NCBI RefSeq assembly: GCF_000264995.1
Contig: NW_006767433.1
Coordinates: forward strand, 1,520,876 to 1,584,875
Source of the DNA: Punctularia strigosozonata HHB-11173 SS5
Lineage: Eukaryota; Basidiomycota; Agaricomycetes; Corticiales; Punctulariaceae
Direction of reading: 5' to 3'
DNA: 64,000 nt
Below the pieces are notes generated by a model that made no database searches, was not told the origin of the DNA, and saw only the letters and a list, made by a program, of their open reading frames with translations. Both the position numbers and the translations under genes were made by a program. This document shows, piece after piece, positions 1 to 10,399 of the stretch (positions within the stretch are counted from its first letter, which is position 1; each line of letters opens with the position of its first letter).

Positions 1-415
1 AGGGTTTCTTTGTCGCTTCATCTGATATGTTTTCTCCTTTGGCTTCGCCGATCATCATTGTTCATTGGACTTCACGTTGATGCGTCGTATGGAGCACCTT
101 CACAACCCATTTACAGAAGCTGATGAAAAGAGGATGCTGTGAGTATACCCACATGCACGAAACGTTCGTGTAGTACGTTGACGCGCCGTTGTCCGAATGG
201 AGCAACCTGTGTATATCTGCTCATGCACATGTCTTGACAACACTGATACTGCGCGCTGGACCCACGACAGCTCTGGAAAGATATACAGATATGAACGTTC
301 TGACCCCTGAGGCTGCGGGGACGCGCATGACGATGGCAATGCTGGCAGCCACGTCGACCGAATCGCGATAGGGTGAGACTATATATATCACGCTTATCCT
401 TACGCAGAGCGAGCC
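1..415. other. Left edge, no supported gene
   Basis: I see no convincing gene here. The only open frames are short and overlap on both strands. The stretch just before position 416 is probably promoter and 5' untranslated region of the BTB gene; the first 100 bases could be the edge of a neighbour cut by the window. Confidence 0.4.
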
Positions 416-1482
416 TTGAACACGATAACGGGGTTTTCGAATCCGATCAACTCTATTCGTCTCAATTCTACGACGGATATGTATGGCTTCCAAGCAGCAG
501 AGCCAGACTTTGTCATTCGGTCCATCCCAGATGGTACCGATTTTGCAGTGGAGAAGCGATGTCTTGTCTCCGGCAGCCAAGTTTTTCGTAGGTCGCACAT
601 ATATCGACAGCATTCGTTGAACTCGGAGGACCCGTATGCTCATACTTGGCCCCCAGACGATATGTTCTCCTCATGCCTGTCTGAGGGTGAACAGTTATTA
701 AATATCGACGAAACTTCATCGACACTCTCGCTGCTGCTGAGGGTCTTGCACGACCCCCCTCCTTTGTTGTTGACTGGACATGCAGCCATCCACGATGGTC
801 CTCGGGAGGCTTCAGAAGAAATCGTGATTCCCTTCCCTCTGTTGCCCATATTACTTCATCTTGCAGACAAGTATGCGTTACTCGAACCATCGTTGGCCGT
901 TATACGCTCCCATCTTGCTGCCTACTCCGCAAGCTTCCCTTTGCAAGTATATGGCCACGCGGTTCGAATGGGTTGGCGATCTGTAGCCGCAGACGCGAGT
1001 GAATTTCTGCTACACCCTTTGACAACCTATTCGGCGGAGGATGTCGCAATCATCCCAACGGCCGATGCATATCACCAGTTGGTGGTACTGCAGGAAACAC
1101 GGAGAAAGGCACTGAAGCAGTTTCTTCTCGGCGAGGAACTCTTTCCGCATGGTTATGGCTTCTGCACCAGACACGGAGCACAGATGACCATGCAATGGAA
1201 TCATATGAAGGCCCAACTATATGAGCAAGTGGAAGCCAGTGGGTCTGACGTCTACCCAGTCATCCGATTGTTTCAACGATTCTCTCTCTTCAGCAACGAA
1301 TGTACCTCTCGGCATGGGATCGATTACCAGTGCCGTCGGCAATTGTCCACACTGTCGCAAAGCTTGCGAGGCTGCTCTGGAGATGTTAGCGGTATGTCTC
1401 AGCGACAAACTGCTCGGAGCATGTTGTTTTGACGAAATCGTTGCGCGAAGTATAAATGCAGAAAAGCTCCGCGAAAAATTGA
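416..1482 (+). CDS. BTB/POZ domain protein
   Basis: A BTB/POZ-fold protein of the kind greatly expanded in mushroom-forming fungi; such proteins usually mediate protein-protein contacts, sometimes as cullin-3 adaptors, but the partner is unknown. The N-terminal part reads AEPDFVIRSIPDGTDFAV followed by VEKRCLVSGSQVF, the usual start of the fold, and the later half has the family-type CPHCRKACEAALEML Cys-rich segment. Frames and splice borders support exons 416-587, 657-1238 and 1294-1391, plus a last exon 1462-1482 if the strong donor at 1392 and acceptor at 1461 are used. The first intron (69 bp) is stop-free and in frame, so it can be missed. If the third intron is retained, the frame runs to 1646 and overlaps the last exon of the convergent PXMP4 gene by 138 bp. 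Family call is firm; the 3' end is uncertain. Confidence 0.75.
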
Positions 1483-1508
1483 TTATGCAGACGAGGATGA
1501 CTAGCTCT

Positions 1509-2227
1509 CTACGTGTTGTGCCACAACAGAGTCCGCAAGTCCTGCCATCGCTCGGAGTCGCGGTACAGATATGTCATCGAATTGAACATCCCGGGTTGTA
1601 TCGTTTCTCCACGGTTATTGAAGAGCCACATAACTGCGCCCCATGACAAAGCCGCGAAGATGGAAAATGCCCGCGCGTTGGGCGGTAGCGGTTTACCCGG
1701 AGGCTTGGATGATGCCCACGATGTATCACGCGGGATGAAGGACGCGACGACTCGGGAGCACACGTACAGGACAATCTGCGACCTGGGTTACTATGCTATG
1801 TTTGATACGCACCATCATTGCTACGTACCTGCTCGTTGATTGCTGTACGTTCGCCGAATACGATGTATCCTCCTAATAGGCCCGCAATGAACGTATCCAG
1901 GTCGCGTTCTTTCCCTCCGCTGGCCTTCTTCTGAAGTAGCAGCAGGGCCTTGTACAACGCCACGAACTTTGCTAAATTGAGCGCGTGGGTTCTGGTCGCT
2001 TTGAGTACCATCTTCAGCCGGGAGAGCCAGCTGTCATATTTTATCAGCAACATCTTGGGAAACCTTGAATGATCGTCTTACTCGCCGCGCCCAAACAGAA
2101 TAGCCATAATGAGTGCGTGAGGGAATCGCACTTTAGCACCGTATACCAGGCCATTGCGAGCGCCCTTTACGATGGCGAGATAATCATGGTAATTCGGATT
2201 TGAAATAACGTGCTCTATCGTAGACAT
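1509..2227 (-). CDS. PXMP4: Peroxisomal membrane protein 4 (PMP24/PXMP4), Tim17/22/23 fold
   Basis: Multi-pass peroxisomal membrane protein of the Tim17/Tim22/Tim23 superfamily, related to PMP24; its transport role is not firmly known. Three exons join with consistent phase: 2227-2082, 2030-1829 and 1775-1509, giving 204 residues. Recognisable segments are VKGARNGLVYGAKVRFPHA near residue 20, KATRTHALNLAKFVALYKA in the middle, GGKERDLDTFIAGLLGGY with glycine-rich packing, and GERTAINEQIVLYVCSR. Length agrees with the family. The start is the first ATG before the conserved N-terminal block. It converges on the BTB gene with only about 26 bp between stop codons in my preferred model. A second peroxisomal protein, the thioesterase at 23 kb, is in the same window. 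Confidence 0.88.
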
Positions 2228-2422
2228 ATGGACGACACAGAACCTCTAGACGTTGCAAGGAGTGGGGGAGACGGGACCAAGGCGAGACAGCAAGGTGGAT
2301 ATTCGGTCACGTGGTAAGCATACAATCACATGGTACGGCACCGGCCTAACCGTTGCGGAAGAAATCATCCTTGAAGAGGAAAGTCGTGGTTGTTGCAGCT
2401 TCAAGCTGTAACATCGTGTTAG

Positions 2423-5400
2423 TCAATCACAGCCGATGATACGCATGTGTACGCTCACTCCGGCGCTAAGGGCTCCTTGCTTCTCTTGTACCAGAACGAA
2501 TCGTCTATGATGGTCCATAACCGCCGGAACCGTTTGCATGGCAAAGAGGTCCGCAACGACAGCGCGCCATGTTCCAGCGGCGTCTGCAACGATTTCAGAT
2601 TTCTCCATGCGACTTGCGAGACACATCTCTAGAACTCCTCGGCTGCCGATGTTCCGTAGATGACATTGTAAGGAGGCCCATCTCATAGCATCCTTCGAAG
2701 ATAAGCAGGGATCAGCCGCATTGTCCATAAGCAATATGTCTCCATCGGACAACATCTGGAGGATGTCATCCAGGATTGCCAGAGACCCTCTAAATCCAGC
2801 TTCAGTCTTGCTTCGTGGAGTGAGTTTACCATCTCACCGATCAAATTCGGATAATGGTTCCTCTTGACCGCAAAATTCGTTGACCACGATACCCACAACC
2901 CATGGAAGCAGGTAGACAGTCCACAAGGGGTGCTCTGCAAGCTGCCGTAGAAGCTTGAGCGATCCAAGCGGGTCCTCGATGATTGCCCGTGGTGTGAAGG
3001 TAACGATGCCGCCTGGGCATTTTGCTGTCAGCGGGGAAATACAAATACAGGCAGCAGCATGTACCAAGAGGGTATATAGGCCGAATACCCCATCGTTCTG
3101 GAGGAACATTGTCGTGGCTTCCGTAAAGGTAGAACTGGATCTCCGGGCGCTTGCATCGTCTATCAGCGAGTGCCTCCAGCTTGTGCAGGGTTGCCAGTGC
3201 ACCAGCATGTACGAAAACTATTCTGACATCAGCTTTGTATCCGGCATCTCGGGCCCCATAGTGATCAAGCACGTTTCTTAGAAAGACTGTCTCCAAGCCA
3301 GGTCGCTCCGACGTGCCGTCTCCAGAGAAATACCAGATGCAATATGCTCGTCTTCCATGCGATAAGGTCTCATGCAAAGCCCGGGGAATCTTGAGCACGT
3401 AGGATGCTCTGCGGAAGGCCGGAGTGATGTCCCGGCGATGTTTACCGGGACCCAAGTCACCAACGACCATCAGATCCCCTGCGCTTCGCGGGAAGTCGGG
3501 TTCGCGAGTTGTTTGCGGTTCAAGAAGCTTCACACAATCGGCGCTGGTGAGAACCCATGGAAGCAAAGCGGCCACGAGACGACATTCACGCATGCGTTCT
3601 GGCACCTGGAATTGTTTGCAAAGCCCCTCGATCCTGGGCGGGAAGAGCAATAGTAGCCCCACGGGGTCCTCTCCGACAAAGAGGTCAACGGAACTGACCT
3701 AAGATGACCTGTTCAGTGCTGAACACATGCGGTCCGTATGACGTACCATTCCCTTATAGTACATGTAATTCGCGAGTAATATGAGGCTTTCGTTGTTCGC
3801 GTCATCGGCCGTTACATGTGCTATCTGTTGAACAGGGCGACATGCAGGGAGAATCATGGGCAGTTGGGTTAATGGGGTCAGTTTCTTGAGCTGAATGGAC
3901 TCCAGGGAGGTGAAGCAGTAGTTGAATTTAAGACCAGATGGTAAATGCGGGTCGGTCGGTTCAGAAATCATCACGGAGCAGCATGTCTCGAACCCTTCTG
4001 CGTCAGTTCGCAATAGCAGGGAGCCAGACCATTTCCACTTCTTGGGGATTCTGCCAGAAGGATAATCGTGAAGTCATACAGCGCCTCGCAGGAGCAGAAT
4101 GTAGACCTTACTTGTAAGAGCCTGATGCGACCGGTGCAGATCGTCGTTGAGGGGTTACATCCACCGCTTCCCTGATGAGAGTTAAACTTGAGCCTGTGGA
4201 CACGTACGCCAGCGCAAAAGATCCGTACACAAGAGGAGCAGCAAGCCTGGAAGCATCATCAGTGGTGTATGCCTTGTGGATATGCTATTCACATACTCCG
4301 TTGGCATATTGGCTGCTAAAAACTTCTCGGCCTCGGCCAAAGGATCCGGTGATTGCATCTCGTTGGGAACTACGTTGAATGGCTTCGCAGTATTAATGGA
4401 ATGAACGCCGGCCGAGGTCGATAGGGTGGGTGCTGGCATTTGCGTCGTTGGTCGGCGAACTGGCGCGGGTCTTCGCGTTTCTGGAAGCACGGGCGATGGT
4501 GGAGGCGCTTCCTCGGTAGGCGTTTCCGTTGATTTCGCGACCTTCTTCTTGAAGCTCAGGTTGGCAAGACCGTTCTTCTTGGGAAACGCGGCCGCAGCAG
4601 AGGTGGTTGTGGGGGTAGTTGTCGTAGTGGAGGCAAGACGATTTTTGGTAGCTAATCCACCAGCTCCAACAGCCAGAGGCAAGTTCCTGATTTTAGGTAG
4701 TTTGTGATGGGCCTTGACTTGCGATACAGGTACCTGATCACTAAGCCCTTTGGTCTTCTTTGGGAGCGTACGCGAGAGGGGTTCATCTGAACTTGACGAT
4801 GATAGGGAGATGACAGAGTTATTGCTCGGTGATCCTGGCCGCTTGATCTAGGCGATGTTTAGTTCAATAGAAATGGAAACAGCGGTCAACTAATGGATGC
4901 TGCTCACAACTTCGCTGTGGCTGTCGGGCGCTCTTATTTTCCCTTCCTTCAACGGGTTCCTCAAAGATAACAGGGGTTTACCGTCAGATGTAGAATCCTA
5001 GTGCATATGACTTCAACACCTCATCAAATCACAGAAGGAGTCTTTTACCATGTCTTCGTCATCATCCAGGATCATAACCTTTCGCTGCTTCTTGGCCTTC
5101 TTTATTGAGTTAGCAAGTGGTTGATCATCATCGGTATCCATACTAGTATCCTGGATACAACCATTGAGTTGATGAAGCGAGTGGTCGCTGGAATACCGAT
5201 GAATTACACGCCGTGTCGAGCTGACATTCTGTTCAGCCTTCTTGTTTGACCGCTTAGAGTTCGTTAATGGTCCTGGGAGATGAACATCCGACGATACGGA
5301 ACCGGATCGCGACTTTGCCGCCTGCGCCTTCTGAACATAGGAAGGTGGGCGGTGAGTAGGGGTGCGTTCCCGGTTCACGGACGAACCTACGGCTTTCTTC

Positions 5401-6108
5401 TTCTCCAGCTTCCCATTGGCCCTAGCTGCTTTCTTCTTGTCTCGTTCTGCATTCAGCGTTTGTTGTTCCGCAAAACTGCGCGCCTTTTCCTTGTCTGTGC
5501 GATGATGGGTGGTTGAGGTCGGCTAGCAATTGTCAAAGGACCCTGCTTGGGAACGAACCAATCCATTCTTGCGGAGGTATGAGTTCCTGACCGATATCAT
5601 AGTCCACGTCGGGATCAGGGAACTGCGCCCAAAAGCTGACAATGGTCAGAAAGATAGCTATGCATGTCATGGCGGGGGCAACCTTTCTAATAATCTTCGG
5701 CAGCTAGCAAGATTTTCGTCTGGTTCCCATCTACGTGAGAGGCAATATGAGCGTCCACCATGTTAAGTATCACTTCATATGAAGCCCACGTATTCTGATC
5801 CGCAGGATATCCGGCCCACTACACGATGTATCTCAGTGTTTCTACATTGAGACGACAGGATCACTGCTGACTTTGACATAGTATTCCTGAGGGCGCGCAA
5901 TCGGTGTCTCGATCAATTAAGTAAGAGGGTGCGACATGGATCACACACCCATTGACTGTGTTCGTCCACTCGAGCTTTCTCGATGACCTCTGAAGTCGAT
6001 GATTCATTGCATATACGTTTTTGATAGCCATGCACGTAGCTCACCAACTTGGTACAACTCATCTTCGGTCTCCTCTTCTTGGACCCGAACTTTGCTCTTT
6101 CGCCCCAT
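2423..6108 (-). CDS. Chromodomain protein with large conserved C-terminal domain (possibly Chp1-like)
   Basis: N-terminal chromodomain, expected to read methylated histone tails. It is assembled from three small exons: MGRKSKVRVQEEETEDELYQ continues through VEVIEKARVDEHSQW, ARPQEYYVK and WAGYPADQNTWASYE, which matches the fold including the YxVEVIEKAR strand, the EYYVKW strand and the NTW turn. All three joins keep phase with GT-AG borders. Next comes DPDVDYDIGQELIPPQEW, then a basic, Ser/Thr- and Lys-rich linker (about 5500-4200) with nuclear-localisation-like KKAKKQRK. The C-terminal third (about 3660-2423) is well ordered, with blocks such as VVGDLGPGKHRRDITPAFRR, FVHAGALATLHKLEAL, YGSHDNVPPERWGIRPIYPL and GGIVTFTPRAIIEDPLGSL. 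I do not recognise that domain with certainty; the overall plan (chromodomain plus distant C-terminal domain) resembles RITS subunit Chp1, which is inference. There are many introns and exact middle borders are unresolved. Its start faces MTC1, 186 bp away. Confidence 0.72.
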
Positions 6109-6294
6109 ATTTCGGGCAGCTCAATGACGATGACGAGCAGTAAGGTAGACGAGCAGAATAGCGGATTCGCATTCAAAGATGTGCGCGTTGGAGCCTGGAG
6201 GCGCGAAGCCGGGAATCGGGACGCGAGCCGCGACTACGGCGACGGGCGGCCAAAGCGTGACCGGTATGATCGTGTTCATTCTGTTACCAGAGCC

Positions 6295-7744
6295 ATGACC
6301 AGCAAAGCCAAATCTAAGGCAGAGGAGGCCGAACAATTCCTCAACGACCTTGATACACTGTCTCCTTCGCCAGCACCGAGCGGCAAAGCCACTCCAGCGC
6401 CCGCAAACCAGGGCGACCCCGCAGACGTCCTCGCTTTCCTGGACGAGATCACTCAGAAGAGCTCGGAGCCGACTCGCATTGCCCACATTGATCGACCACT
6501 CTCAAGAGCGGGAACTCCTACTCTGAGGAAGAGCGGGGAAAGGGTCAAAGTGGGTGCTTCTGGGTCAATACAGAAGGTATCCTCTGTATCCTCGACGTCG
6601 CTGCCTTCGGCTGCGCCTGCAGCGGCCTCTGCCCCGAGCTCCTCGGAGCAACAGGAAGCCTCTTTTAAAGGTGGATGGGGATGGGGCAGCGTTTGGTCGA
6701 GTGCATCTGCCGCCATACAACAAGCGCGCACTGTTGTGGATGAACAGGTCAAGAACCTACCGAAGAACGAGCAGGCTAAGAAATGGAGCGAAGGCGCCAT
6801 TGCGTATGCGAAGACAGCCCAAGATTATGCTAAAACAGCGCAGCTGGACAAACTCAGTGAGCAGAGCGCAGCTTTCTGCTATCGAACTCCCGTTCATGTT
6901 TTGTTAAGGCCAAGACTTCAAACGAGTCGGGCTATCCACTTTGACTGATATCTTGAATGTCGTTGCCCCTCCCATCGCGGAGCATGAAGTTATACAAGTT
7001 TGGTTGAGCTATGATATGCAAGGATACGATGGAGTGCAGTCCATCGTCTATCGTGCACTGGCCCGGGTATGGTCATCTTCCAGGATTCTCAAGCGACTAT
7101 CGTAACAGTCTCCTTTCTGCAGATCATGGAGCAGGTAGAAGGCGGTGACCTGATTGTTAACAAGGGCGACGAGTCGCATCCCAAAGATGAAAACTCTGCT
7201 GCTCGAGACATGAATGCTGCCGAAGGTCTGGAGGCCGCCATAAAGCTTGCTCAGGTCAGTCACATAAACTGAACTGAAGAACCTTATGCTAATCTTTTGA
7301 TACACATGTCAGGCCAACCTTGAGGAGCTCGTGAAACGAGATGTTAAGCCCACTGTCTCACAACATTCGTCTGCGGAAGTGCCGGTGACCTACACCCATA
7401 TCTACATCCGCATACAACCCTTCACCACATCTATCACCGTCCCGGCTTCTCCCACCCCCGCGGATGCGGAACCCAATTCACAAGGCGAACAGTCGTCACA
7501 ATCTATCTTGCAATTTCTTATACAACTTGTGGATCCCGGGCATAACCTCTCGCACGTGACTATAACGCAGAGCGTGCCTGCCCGGTGGCTGGAGATTTGG
7601 GACAAGTATGAATGGGTGGAAGATATGGTTGTCGAGACGCTGCGTCAAGGCGTCGAGGTTCTCGGACAAGAGTACGTCGTTGCTCGGATGCGATGGGACG
7701 ATGAAACGAAGAACGAGGACGCGCCTGCCCCCGCGGCAGCTTGA
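6295..7744 (+). CDS. MTC1: MTC1-family protein (maintenance of telomere capping 1)
   Basis: Homologue of yeast Mtc1, a cytoplasmic protein found with COPI vesicles and named for a synthetic defect with telomere capping. Exons 6295-6856, 6909-7066, 7123-7254 and 7313-7744 join in phase to 427 residues. The N-terminus KAEEAEQFLNDLDTLSP is the family start, which is why I take the ATG at 6295 over upstream in-frame ATGs at 6049 and 6124. A Ser/Pro/Ala-rich linker follows, then GWGWGSVWSSASAAIQQA, VVDEQVKNLPKNEQ and KWSEGAIAYAKTAQ, and the second half has VGLSTLTDILNVVAPPI and MQGYDGVQSIVYRALARIM. The end is an acidic tail. It is divergent from the chromodomain gene, and the two probably share a promoter in 6109-6294. 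Confidence 0.87.
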
Positions 7745-7931
7745 GCGTGTTGGTCAAATCCGGCTCCTGTTTCAGCCATTCTGCTTGTGGGGGAGAGTGA
7801 CCGGGAGTAGCTCTGTGTCATATTGTATTTTAACGCTCATTTCGGACTATCACGGCTGGAGAATCCATGACATATATAATAGCACGTGGCTAGAACGATG
7901 ACACAAAGGGTGGTGATATGGGAAACCCAGT

Positions 7932-9084
7932 TTATTTCTTTTCCTCCTTCGGCGGCGGGGGAGGAGGGGCAGGCTTGAACTCGTCTGGCCTTGGCGGAGC
8001 CGTGCCCTGGCCGATCTGCTCCCAAGGAGATAACGACTCGAAGTTTCTGGAATGTTGATGTGGGTGAACTGGATCGTCCAGAAATGATGTTCGACATACC
8101 TGAAGGCCTGAGTGAGTTGAAGGGGTTCGTACACGATCCGTTTCCGCTCTTCATCGTAGCGAAGCTCAGTGTAACCCTATCATGTAAACGTAAGCAAAAG
8201 CGGCCGTCTTCTGAGCTACTAGTGCCGACCGTTAGGGGGAAGTCCTTCCTGAGAGGGTGTCCTTCGAAACCTATTGTGCGATTATGAGTATGACAGCCCT
8301 TCAGGAATATATTCGGGTGCCATTACCGTAGTCGGTCATGATGCGGCGTCTAGCACAATCATTAGATTTTACGTGGGTCCAGATAACATGGACAAGCTCA
8401 CAGATCGGGGTGGTCCTTGAAGAATATCCCATATAAATCCCAAGCTTCACGCTCATACCTGGACCGAGAGAGAGATCAACCCCCGTTTCTTTACATTCCA
8501 GGCCAACATACCAGTCTGCACCCCGGTACACAGCAGTTGCGCTTGGGACAGTGTCGACTTCGTTGGCATATGTCTTCACCCGAATGCGCCCGCCAAACCG
8601 GTAGCTGAGCAAATGGTACACGATTTCGAACCTCTTCTCGCGTTCTGGGAAGTCCACGCCGCTGATGTCCTGGCAGCTCTTGAACTGGCACTGAGAATGG
8701 TCCCGAAGGAAGGTAAGGACCGGCACGACACCCGAGGGACAGATGTAGAGTGTGAGCTCGTCGCGGAGCACGGAGAATTGCTGCACGTATTTGGGCAGGC
8801 ACTGGATCAGATACGAGCCGTAGTTGTGCAGCTTTGCCGCGGTCTCAGAGTGTACGGTCACAGAGGGATTGGGAGAGGTGGGCTCCTCAAAAGGAGCTGC
8901 AGAAGCTGGTGGTGCAGCTCAGTATCGGACGTGGCCCCTTCGGGTGCGGGTCGGACACACCTTTGGCAGATGGGGTGGAGTGCATACGACGGGCCCAGTG
9001 GGTTCCTGCCGTCGCTGCAGGCCGTGCAACGGCATTCTGCAGCGACCTCGTCGCCCGAGCGGCGACTCGGACGTACATCGACAT
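7932..9084 (-). CDS. NDUFS3: NADH:ubiquinone oxidoreductase 30 kDa subunit (NDUFS3/NuoC), mitochondrial
   Basis: Core subunit of respiratory complex I in the peripheral matrix arm. Residues 1 to about 40 are rich in Arg and Ala (MSMYVRVAARATRSLQNAVA), a typical mitochondrial presequence. The mature part shows LRDHSQCQFKSCQDISGVDF, VYHLLSYRFGGRIRVKTYA, then the signature [39 protein letters not shown], and YTELRYDEERKRIVYEPLQL, ending SPWEQIGQGTAPPRP and a Pro/Lys tail. Exon 9084-8961, exon 8896-8512 and exon 8458 onward join in phase, with further introns between the DHPDL, DYG, PLT and AFR segments. The internal joins are clear because every piece fits the highly conserved family. The start is 48 bp from the start of the divergent SPF27 gene. 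Confidence 0.94.
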
Positions 9085-9132
9085 GGTTCGGGAAAGAGCG
9101 TGCGGTGGCTGAGACGCTTTCGCTCCTCCACC
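9085..9132. promoter_or_regulatory. 48-bp divergent start-to-start spacer, NDUFS3 and SPF27
   Basis: The whole distance between the start codons of a minus-strand complex I gene and a plus-strand splicing factor is 48 bases. Untranslated leaders must therefore overlap or start inside the opposite coding region, or the start of one gene lies further downstream. No TATA box is visible. Confidence 0.5.
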
Positions 9133-9950
9133 ATGTCTTCTGACGAACTACAACCGGCTCAGCCAGCAATATTCGACGCGCTACCGTACTACGACAATGA
9201 ACTGGAACAGTTCCCCGCCTTAAGGCAGAAAGTAGAGCAGGAGCTCGCACGCGAGGGCAAACCGCCGGAGACGTTACATCCGCGCGTACCCCCTCCTGTC
9301 GAACTTTTCGTTGTCCGTGCGCGAGACGTAACATCCACGGCTTGTCTGGGAGCTGATGTGTTGCTCCTAGAACAACCCTTTGTTGCAGGAGGAGATTAGA
9401 CGCGTGGAGGCACGCGAACCTTTACAACCTCTGGATACTTTGCGGTATCAGCTCCCTGCACCAACGTCAACACCAGGTTCCGATGAAGAATGGCAGGCTG
9501 CGTTGAAGAATGCGCAAGCGCAGCTTGAACATCAAAAAATACGGTATACAGGAATTCGAGATATGGCTGTAACGCATATGACCAACCCGCGTCCTCAGGC
9601 AGACCAACCTTGCCTTACTGCAACAATATGGCTCTAATGCATGGCGTATACACAATTACCTCCTCGAAGCCACAGCCAAGAAAGCTGAGAAAGACCTCGA
9701 GGAGCTTAAGCAAATGACCACTGAGCTTAATCGCGAGCGCAAGAACTTCCAGGTATGTTGTTCGTTGCAGTCCAGCACCGCGTTCTGTTGATAATTCTTC
9801 TAGACGAGATTAGGGGCTGAACTTACATCGCTGGAAACGCGGTGGACAGAGCTCATCTCCACGGTCCTCCAAATCGAGATGGCGAATGTCGCGTTGGAAG
9901 CGGAGCTGGAGCGGTTGAACAGGCAGGAGGTTCAACTCTCTGGGTCCTGA
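9133..9950 (+). CDS. BCAS2: Pre-mRNA-splicing factor SPF27/BCAS2 (Cwf7)
   Basis: Component of the Prp19 (NineTeen) complex of the spliceosome. Four exons (9133-9309, 9389-9543, 9599-9752, 9804-9950) join in phase to 210 residues, close to the usual length. Visible family blocks are IFDALPYYDNELEQFPALRQ at the N-terminus with a REGKPPETLHPRVPPP segment, then EEIRRVEAREPLQPLDTLRY, LRYQLPAP, and a long C-terminal coiled coil with NAWRIHNYLLEATAKKAEKD and LEELKQMTTELNRERKNFQ. The C-terminal coil normally packs against Prp19 and Cdc5. The ATG chosen is immediately before the conserved N-terminus. Confidence 0.9.
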
Positions 9951-10399
9951 TCCACCGGACTTGCCATTTATGTATGCTACGCCATATGATATAGTTGTAT
10001 TCCCAACCTAAGTCCGAGTGGTTGCTCTGTTTCACCGCGTTGAGTGTCCCGAGCGCCCACAAGAAGTTGGTGGCAGAGAGGATCGTGGCGCGTGGCTGAA
10101 AGCTGTTTCGCAAGCTCCGGAGGTTTGAAGCATTCCTCCACACTCGCGTACGGGGCGCATTCGCTCGGTTGCACGCAGGTATACGCGCTCGGTATGTCCT
10201 CGCTGTTGTCCGTGCATGGTGTATCCTGACTTGCCCCATTCTACTTGGTGTAATCCGTCGCGTGGACCTACGTCGCTGGATGCTATGCGATCCCGCCCGT
10301 CGCTCGCAACGCTGTGTCGTCTGCCAACCTGCTGCGTATCGTCAACAAGAACTTTTCTGACTAACTGAAAACAACGGTTTTGCGTCCCTGGACGCGTCT
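9951..10399. other. Intergenic stretch, no supported gene
   Basis: Presumed terminator of SPF27 and promoter of the long disordered protein. A 128-codon minus-strand frame (10239-9853) runs into the SPF27 last exon and has no family resemblance or clear splice context, so I do not call it. Confidence 0.4.

Noticed and set aside
9853-10239. 128-codon minus-strand frame, first thought a small mitochondrial Cx9C protein
   Set aside because: The cysteine pairs do not have Cx9C spacing and the frame overlaps the SPF27 terminal exon.
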